In this document: piece after piece, positions 5,648 to 9,893 of the stretch
Position numbering within the stretch: position 1 is the first letter of the stretch
How the letters are laid out: the number at the start of each line of letters is the position of its first letter
Assembly: GCA_052168315.1 (NCBI GenBank)
Contig: JBQLZO010000044.1
Location: 1 to 9,893 of the forward strand
Direction: 5' to 3'
Origin: JBQLZO01 sp052168315
Lineage (GTDB): Bacteria > Planctomycetota > Phycisphaerae > Phycisphaerales > UBA1924
Length of the DNA: 9,893 nt
Notes under the pieces: model-generated
Database searches by the model: none
What the model saw: only the letters and a program-made list of their open reading frames with translations
What the model was told of the DNA's origin: nothing
Position numbers and translations under genes: made by a program

Positions 5648-7381
5648 TCAGTCTTGGGCGGGTGGTTGCAGGCGTTCGATGAGCATGTTGGCGGCTCTGT
5701 CGGCGGCGTCGACGAATGGGAGCATGACGAGGTCAGCGCCGGCCTGCTGGAGGCGGTTGGCATCGTGTGCGTTGTGGGCGGTGCCGGCGAACTTCCCGCG
5801 GTAGGCGTGGTCGCGGAGCGAGCGGAGCGCCGTCAGGTTCTGTTCGAGGTCGGGGATGGTGCAGATGACCCACGGCACTCCCGTGAGCGGGAGGGCATCG
5901 GGGAGTTCGGGGTCTGAGGCGTCGCCGTAGCGGGCCCTTCTTCCGAGTTTGTTCCATTGGGTGACGACCTGGGGGTCGAAGTCGATCCCTAGGACGCTGA
6001 TTTCGTGGCGGCGGAGCTGGGCGGCGATGTTGCTGCCATAGCGGCCGAGCCCGAAGAGGACGACATCGGGGGTGTCGCGTGAGTCATCGTCGTCCTGGCT
6101 TTCGCGGGTGGGCTTCTTGCGCTCGAAGACGCTGAGCAGCGGGGCGATGCGGTCGTAGATGGTGTGTGAGTAGAGGATCATGTAGGTCGAGAGCCCGATG
6201 GTGATGAGCCCGACGAGCGTGATGAGGCCCATGGTCTCGGGGCTGATGTGCCCCAGCGAGAGCCCGAGGGCGCCGAGGATGAGCGAGAACTCTGAGATCT
6301 GCGCGACGGTGAGCCCGGCGAGGAAGCTGGTGCGTTTGGTGTAGCCCATCGCGCCCATGATGATGAGCACGATGATGGGGTTGCCGATGAGCACGAAGAG
6401 GGAGAGCAGGATGGCGGGGACGACCTGGGCGCCGAGGGTGCTCATGTCGAGGGTGGCGCCGAGGTGGATGAAGAAGAAGAGGAGGAGGAAGTCGCGGATG
6501 CTGGTGAGCCGGCCGCTGATGGTCTCGCGGAAGGGCGTGGAGGCGAGGGAGATGCCGGCGAGGAAGGCGCCGACTTCCTTGCTGAAGCCGAGGAGGTCTC
6601 CGGCGGTGGCGAGCGAGACGGCCCAGGCGATGGCGAAGAGGATGAGCAGTTCCTTGGACCTGGCGAGCCGCTTGACCAGCGGGGGGAGGACGAACTTCAT
6701 CAGCAAGCCGATGGCGATGAGGAAGGCGGCGCCCTTGACCGCGACGAGCGCGAGTTCGCGGGCGACGCTGACCTGTTCCGTGTCGCCTCCCGCGGCACCG
6801 AAGGCGGAGAGGGCGATCATGACGATGACGACGACGATGTCCTGGACGATGAGGAAGCCGACGGCGATGCGCCCGTGCAGCGCGTCGATCTCGCGTTTGT
6901 CAGACAGGAGTTTGACGATGATGATGGTGCTGGAGAAGGTGAGCGCGACGGCGACATAGAGCGCGTGGACCCAGGCCATGCCGAGCATGAGGCAGATCGC
7001 GAAGCCGACGACGGAGGTGAAGAGGACCTGGCCGAGCCCGGTGGCCAGTGCCACGACGCCCATGGTTCGGATGACATGCAGGTCGAGCTTGAGCCCGACG
7101 ACGAAGAGCAGCAGGGAGATACCGATCTCGGCCAGCAGTTCCATCTCGTGGTTGATGGTCACGATGTCGAGCACTGCAGGGCCGACGAGGATGCCGACGG
7201 CGATGAACGCGACGATCAGTGGTTGCTTGAGGAGGTAGCCGACGGCGCCGCAGACGGCGGCGATGAGGAGGATGAGGGCGAGTTCGGTGAATCCCGAGAG
7301 GTGCACGATGCCCTCGCCTGAGGGCGCGGCGGCGATGGCGGGAGCGGCTGCGAGATGTGCGGTGGTGTGGAGTGTGAGCAC
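5648..7381 (-). CDS. KefB/KefC-like K+/H+ antiporter (CPA2) with C-terminal TrkA-N domain
   Basis: A 577-residue inner-membrane monovalent cation:proton antiporter, most likely for potassium efflux. Residues 1-25 are Ala-rich and may act as a signal or first anchor. About twelve hydrophobic segments follow over residues 32-410, including ELLAEIGISLLLFVVGLKLD (81-100), FSSTIIIVKLLSD (149-161) and GRIAVGFLIVQDIVVVIV (170-187). Gln180-Asp181 is the QD pair typical of Kef-type proteins at the ion site, where many Na+/H+ members have ND or DD. A charged linker (420-437, with an Asp run) leads to a TrkA-N/RCK nucleotide-binding domain: VVLFGLGRYGS (440-450, GxGxxG), VLGIDFDP with the ribose-binding acidic residue, and RYGDASDPEL. 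There is no separate RCK-C domain after it. The start is GTG 7381, since the only nearby upstream ATG (7386) is out of frame; AAGGGA lies 5-10 bases before it. The gene is divergent from a second TrkA-N gene at 7790. The substrate is inferred from family. Confidence 0.92.
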   Translation of the reverse strand: MLTLHTTAHLAAAPAIAAAPSGEGIVHLSGFTELALILLIAAVCGAVGYLLKQPLIVAFIAVGILVGPAVLDIVTINHEMELLAEIGISLLLFVVGLKLDLHVIRTMGVVALATGLGQVLFTSVVGFAICLMLGMAWVHALYVAVALTFSSTIIIVKLLSDKREIDALHGRIAVGFLIVQDIVVVIVMIALSAFGAAGGDTEQVSVARELALVAVKGAAFLIAIGLLMKFVLPPLVKRLARSKELLILFAIAWAVSLATAGDLLGFSKEVGAFLAGISLASTPFRETISGRLTSIRDFLLLFFFIHLGATLDMSTLGAQVVPAILLSLFVLIGNPIIVLIIMGAMGYTKRTSFLAGLTVAQISEFSLILGALGLSLGHISPETMGLITLVGLITIGLSTYMILYSHTIYDRIAPLLSVFERKKPTRESQDDDDSRDTPDVVLFGLGRYGSNIAAQLRRHEISVLGIDFDPQVVTQWNKLGRRARYGDASDPELPDALPLTGVPWVICTIPDLEQNLTALRSLRDHAYRGKFAGTAHNAHDANRLQQAGADLVMLPFVDAADRAANMLIERLQPPAQD

Positions 7382-7690
7382 GGCATCCCTTGGTCCGGGG
7401 GCGGAGCGTTGAGTGTACCCGGAGGGTGTGATCGTCCCGAAAGCGGGCAGCGCGGGTGACGAATGAGTTGTTGTCGGCCTGTGGTGTCTCCGGGCGGATG
7501 ATCGCTGTGGGGACGGGATCGACGGAGTTTCCGGGTTCTCGCTCAGGAGTGCGTGGGGCGCGGTCGATGGGCGTGTTGCGCGCTGCTTCGGTGGGGTGGG
7601 CCTCGTCGTGGGTAGGATGCTGCCCGTTGTTCGCAGCGCGGCGGCGGAACGGGGTGGTTCGGCGAGACGGTGTGGATTGACGGGTTGTGA

Positions 7691-7706
7691 TCGGCTGCTG
7701 AGCCGA
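7691..7706 (+). other. Small perfect hairpin upstream of the TrkA-N gene
   Basis: TCGGCT pairs with AGCCGA around the tetraloop GCTG, a 6-bp stem. It lies 84 bases before GTG 7790 and is followed by the only A-rich stretch nearby (GATAAA, 7708-7713). It could be an operator half-site pair, a leader structure or chance; no T-tract follows, so a terminator is unlikely. Confidence 0.35.
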
Positions 7707-7775
7707 CGATAAAGGGGATGGAGTCATGGGCCTGCGGGCGTGGCGTGGAGTTGGGGAGGGATGGAAAGGGGTCTG

Positions 7776-7781
7776 AAGGAG
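7776..7781 (+). promoter_or_regulatory. Shine-Dalgarno AAGGAG fixing a GTG start at 7790
   Basis: AAGGAG ends eight bases before GTG 7790, near-ideal spacing. Competing starts are worse: GTG 7781 overlaps this sequence and ATG 7718 has only an abutting AAAGGGG. This is the clearest ribosome-binding site in the window, where most genes lack one. Confidence 0.6.
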
Positions 7782-7789
7782 TGGATCCG

Positions 7790-8380
7790 GTGAGTGAGCG
7801 TGATGGGGGTGAGAGCGTGGGCGGGGCGGGCGGGCGTGGGGCCTCCTCGGCGGCGGTCGATGGCGATGCGCGCGGGGGTCGTGGGGCGGGCGATGTGGGG
7901 GTGGAAGCGGGGGGTGATGCGGTCGGGAGTGGGCGGGGTGTGGTGATCGTGGCGGGGTTCGGGATCATCGGTCGGTCGGCGGCGGAGGCGGCTCGGGCGG
8001 CGGGTCATGAGGTGGTGATCGTTGAGACGAACGCGGCGACGGTGCTGACGCAGCGCGGGCTCGGGGTTCGGGTTGTTGAGGGCGATGTGGCCGAGCCCGC
8101 GGTGCTGGAGCGTGCGGGGATCGGGGCGGCGTCGATGCTGGTGCTTGCGATTCCTGATGAGGATGCGGTGGTTCGTTGCTGCGGTGTGGCCCGGGCGCTG
8201 CGCGCGGATCTTCCGATCATCGTTCGGGCGCGGTACATGAGCCTGTGCCTGCGGGCGCGGAGCGCGGGCGCGACGGAGGCGATCGTCGAGGAGATGGTGA
8301 CCGCGCGGGAGATGGGGCGTGTGGTGGGCGAGGGTCTCGCGCGGGCGGTTGGAGGGTCGAAGGGGGGCGCGCCCGAGTAG
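7790..8380 (+). CDS. Free-standing TrkA-N (RCK N-terminal) NAD-binding protein
   Basis: A 196-residue cytoplasmic protein of the TrkA-N type, the regulatory module that binds NAD(H) or other nucleotides and gates K+ channels, Trk/Ktr uptake systems or Kef antiporters. The first ~49 residues are a Gly/Ala/Asp-rich low-complexity tail. The Rossmann fold follows: VVIVAGFGIIGRSAAEAA (51-68, GxGxxG at 56-61), VVIVETN (75-81) with an acidic residue at the end of the second strand, VVEGDVAEPAVLERAGI (95-111), SMLVLAIPDEDA, and LPIIVRARY (141-149), which resembles the matching region of KefC. It ends after REMGRVVGEGLARAV without a TrkA-C domain and has no membrane helix, so it must work with a partner. 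The antiporter divergent from it, across 408 bp, is the obvious candidate. Start GTG 7790 was chosen for its Shine-Dalgarno; ATG 7718 would add 24 residues without homology. The stop is 40 bp from that of the convergent DUF368 gene. Confidence 0.85.
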   Translation: MSERDGGESVGGAGGRGASSAAVDGDARGGRGAGDVGVEAGGDAVGSGRGVVIVAGFGIIGRSAAEAARAAGHEVVIVETNAATVLTQRGLGVRVVEGDVAEPAVLERAGIGAASMLVLAIPDEDAVVRCCGVARALRADLPIIVRARYMSLCLRARSAGATEAIVEEMVTAREMGRVVGEGLARAVGGSKGGAPE

Positions 8381-8413
8381 CGGGTGGCATCGGGTTGGAT
8401 CGGGGGGGGCGCG
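8365..8413. terminator. Possible GC-rich hairpin terminator between the TrkA-N and DUF368 genes
   Basis: CGCGCCC (8368-8374) can pair with GGGCGCG (8407-8413) across a 32-base loop, spanning the TrkA-N stop codon and most of the 40-bp convergent gap. A perfect 10-base palindrome GGGCGCGCCC (8365-8374) is an alternative pairing. No T-tract is present; in such G-rich sequence chance pairing is likely, so confidence is low. Confidence 0.25.
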
Positions 8414-8420
8414 GGCGGGT

Positions 8421-9857
8421 TCAGGCGGGGATGGTGTCGTTGCGATGCAGGAGTTTCTCGGCGGCGGCGAGGGCGAGGACGATCGCGGCTCCGGCGAGGG
8501 CGGCGATGATGATCCAGAGCCATGAGGCGCCGGCGGCGGCGGCGCTGGACATCTCATCCCATGGGACGCGGAGGGCGCCGACCATGAGCCCGGTGAGGGC
8601 GGCCATGGTGAGGTCGTGGGCTCGGTGGAGGAGCCATGAGACGACGCGGGCGAAGAGGGCGAGGCCGAGTGTGACGCCGGCGAGGAAGGCGGCGAGGAAG
8701 AGCATGTCGCCGATGAGGGTGGTGCCGCTGAGTGTTGCGAGGGTGTCGGGTTGTTGTCCGCGGAGGATGCCGAGGACGCCGTTGATGGAAGCGTGGAGCG
8801 CGCCGAACACGGCGTGGTATTGGCCGAGGAAGAGGAGGAGGAAGGATCCGGAGACGCCGGGGAGGACCATCGCGGAGATGGCGAGGACGCCGCAGCAGAA
8901 GATCCACGCGGGGTTGGCGCGTTGTTCTGCGAGGACGATGACGGCGCGTGGGGATGATGTGGTGGTGTTGGCGGTCGGGGCGGCGGTGTCTGGGGCGGCG
9001 GTGTTTGGGGGGGCGGTGGTTGGTGCGTCGTTTCGGTACCAGGCGGTGAGTGCTTCGTAGGACTCGAAGCGGATGATGCGTTGGGCGGGGATGCCATCGG
9101 GGAGGCCATCGGCGAGCACGCCCTTGCGATCGAGCAGGGCGATGGGCATGGGGTCGCCCTGCGGGGTGGACTCGGATTCGACGAGCGCGAGGGCCGCGTG
9201 GACATCGGCGTGAGTGCGGATGGTTCCGGTGTAGAGCGCTGCGATCGGTGCGGGATCGCGGGAGACTTCTCGGAGCGAGACGCCATCGGGTCTGAGCCCG
9301 ACGAAGATGAACGCGGCGATGGCGGCGGCGATGCCGGCGATGGCGTGGCGGGCGCGGCGCTGGCGCATCTTGGCGAAGGGCATCCACGCGGAGGCGGCGA
9401 TGAGCCCGAAGAACACGGCGTAGGTTGGGCCGGGTTGGGATTCCATCGCGCCGAGGATGAGCCCCGAGAGGGTGATGATGGCGATGGCGATGCCCAGCCC
9501 GAGCGGGATGAGCACGCCCCAGTGGATGGCCAGGAGCGCTGCGAGTGCCTGGCGCGGGCGGGCGCGGAGGAGTTCGAAGAGCGGGGCGGGTGTGATGGAT
9601 CGGAGTGCCTCGATGAATCGTTCGTAGATGCCGGTGATAAAGGCGATGGTTCCGCCGGAGACGCCGGGCACGACATCGGCAGCGCCCATTGCGAGGCCGC
9701 GGGCGAAGAGCGCGGCGGCGTCGAGGGGGTCGATGCCGGGGGGGCGCGGGGAGGCGGGGGGGCGGGTTGGGTCGGGCGGCGCGGATGCTTGGCCCGGCGT
9801 GGGGGCGTTTGTGGTGGGAGCGCCCGGGTTTGATGTGTCGTGCTGGTCGTCGGTCAT
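8421..9857 (-). CDS. DUF368 membrane protein (PopT-like undecaprenyl-phosphate translocase) with inserted domain
   Basis: DUF368 proteins such as PopT have been reported to return undecaprenyl phosphate across the cytoplasmic membrane, recycling the carrier lipid for peptidoglycan and surface polysaccharides. The 478-residue product carries both family signatures: GLAMGAADVVPGVSGGTIAF (54-73) with ITGIYERF after it, and LAISAMVLPGVSGSFLLLFL (325-344), one per inverted half, each followed by hydrophobic helices (first half ~105-187, second half ~316-468). Family members are usually about 270-310 residues; this one is longer because of a ~40-residue Pro/Ala/Thr-rich N-terminus and an insertion of roughly 120 residues (190-312) between GLRP and NPAWIF. 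The insertion looks soluble: helical and charged to ~276 (including PIALLDRKGVLADGLPDG), then a low-complexity Thr/Ala/Pro stretch. I do not recognise it. ATG 9857 has no clear Shine-Dalgarno. Family is confident; transport function for this member is inferred. Confidence 0.9.
   Translation of the reverse strand: MTDDQHDTSNPGAPTTNAPTPGQASAPPDPTRPPASPRPPGIDPLDAAALFARGLAMGAADVVPGVSGGTIAFITGIYERFIEALRSITPAPLFELLRARPRQALAALLAIHWGVLIPLGLGIAIAIITLSGLILGAMESQPGPTYAVFFGLIAASAWMPFAKMRQRRARHAIAGIAAAIAAFIFVGLRPDGVSLREVSRDPAPIAALYTGTIRTHADVHAALALVESESTPQGDPMPIALLDRKGVLADGLPDGIPAQRIIRFESYEALTAWYRNDAPTTAPPNTAAPDTAAPTANTTTSSPRAVIVLAEQRANPAWIFCCGVLAISAMVLPGVSGSFLLLFLGQYHAVFGALHASINGVLGILRGQQPDTLATLSGTTLIGDMLFLAAFLAGVTLGLALFARVVSWLLHRAHDLTMAALTGLMVGALRVPWDEMSSAAAAGASWLWIIIAALAGAAIVLALAAAEKLLHRNDTIPA
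8977..9021. repeat. Three 15-bp tandem repeats inside the DUF368 insertion
   Basis: Three consecutive units follow the pattern GGGGCGGCGGTGTCT (8977-8991), the same ending TTT (8992-9006), and a diverged third copy (9007-9021). On the coding strand they give pentapeptides of the form TTAPP, NTAAP and DTAAP at residues ~279-293. Unit length is a multiple of three, so copy-number change would not break the frame. It looks like a flexible linker. Confidence 0.75.
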
Positions 9858-9893
9858 TTTGGGCGGCGGTGGGTGTGGCGGGGGGGGTGTGGC

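Larger units (their letters stand above)
7382..7789. promoter_or_regulatory. 408-bp divergent intergenic region between the antiporter and TrkA-N genes
   Basis: I see no credible gene here: the longest open frames (such as 7456-7680 on +) have no recognisable motif and no ribosome-binding site. It must contain the leader and promoter of both flanking genes. For the leftward gene, TACACT (7412-7417, read on -) could be a -10, with a weak TTTCGG (7437-7442) at 19-base spacing. On the + strand there is a perfect hairpin at 7691-7706 and a Shine-Dalgarno at 7776-7781. Confidence 0.4.

Noticed and set aside
4486..5763. A 425-residue - strand frame opposite purB
   Set aside because: It is antisense to conserved active-site motifs of PurB and has no recognisable domain or ribosome-binding site.
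6464..7321. A 285-residue very acidic frame opposite the antiporter
   Set aside because: It mirrors the membrane segments of a well-supported transporter; the Asp/Glu/Gly richness is an artefact of reading the complement of hydrophobic codons.
7677..7713. Sigma-70 promoter from TTGACG (7677-7682) and GATAAA (7708-7713)
   Set aside because: The boxes are 25 bases apart, too far for a sigma-70 promoter, and no -10-like hexamer occurs at 16-18 bases.
7724..9676. A 650-residue Ser/Pro-rich frame on the - strand
   Set aside because: It is out of frame with the DUF368 gene, runs antisense through the TrkA-N gene, has no motif, and reflects the lack of stop codons in very GC-rich DNA.
1..9893. CRISPR array, tRNA, rRNA, insertion sequence or prophage
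   Set aside because: No spaced direct repeats, no cloverleaf with CCA or T-loop motifs, no rRNA sequence and no transposase or integrase motif was seen on either strand.

Overview
This is a very GC-rich window with seven recognisable protein-coding genes, one of them cut by the window's left edge. No rRNA, tRNA, CRISPR array, insertion sequence or phage gene was seen. The gene content is chromosomal and mostly core: tRNA modification, purine synthesis, potassium/proton exchange, lipid-carrier recycling and an ECF sigma/anti-sigma pair. The eukaryote-like adenylosuccinate lyase, the zinc-less membrane-anchored anti-sigma factor, scarce Shine-Dalgarno sequences and extreme GC suggest a Planctomycetota relative, perhaps Phycisphaerae. 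That is an inference from style, not a phylogenetic result.

Layout from left to right. (1) 1-1347 (+) is the 3' part of mnmE, encoding a tRNA-wobble-uridine modification GTPase; its first codons lie outside the window. (2) 1397-2938 and 2935-3720 (-) form a two-gene operon, transcribed leftward: an ECF sigma factor followed, with an ATGA overlap, by a single-pass anti-sigma factor with a large outer domain. (3) A 129-bp divergent spacer with a strong G-quadruplex motif separates the sigma gene from purB, 3850-5529 (+). PurB is of the eukaryotic type, with an extra segment of roughly 57 residues inside a block of clearly different codon usage. (4) A convergent spacer, 5530-5647, contains several nested hairpins. 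(5) 5648-7381 (-) encodes a KefB/KefC-like K+/H+ antiporter with its own C-terminal TrkA-N (RCK) domain. (6) About 400 bp without a credible gene separates it from a divergent small gene, 7790-8380 (+), encoding a free-standing TrkA-N protein that may be a partner of the antiporter. (7) 8421-9857 (-) encodes a DUF368 membrane protein, the family of undecaprenyl-phosphate translocases, with an unusual inserted domain of about 120 residues between its two halves.

The whole window shares one compositional feature. The + strand is far richer in G than C whichever way the genes point, so + genes mostly end codons in G and - genes mostly end codons in C. The middle of purB breaks this pattern. I did not find a clearly new multi-gene system. 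The most interesting items are the mosaic block and insertion in purB, the inserted domain in the DUF368 protein, the divergent antiporter/TrkA-N pair, and the sigma/anti-sigma operon with its uncharacterised sensor domain.
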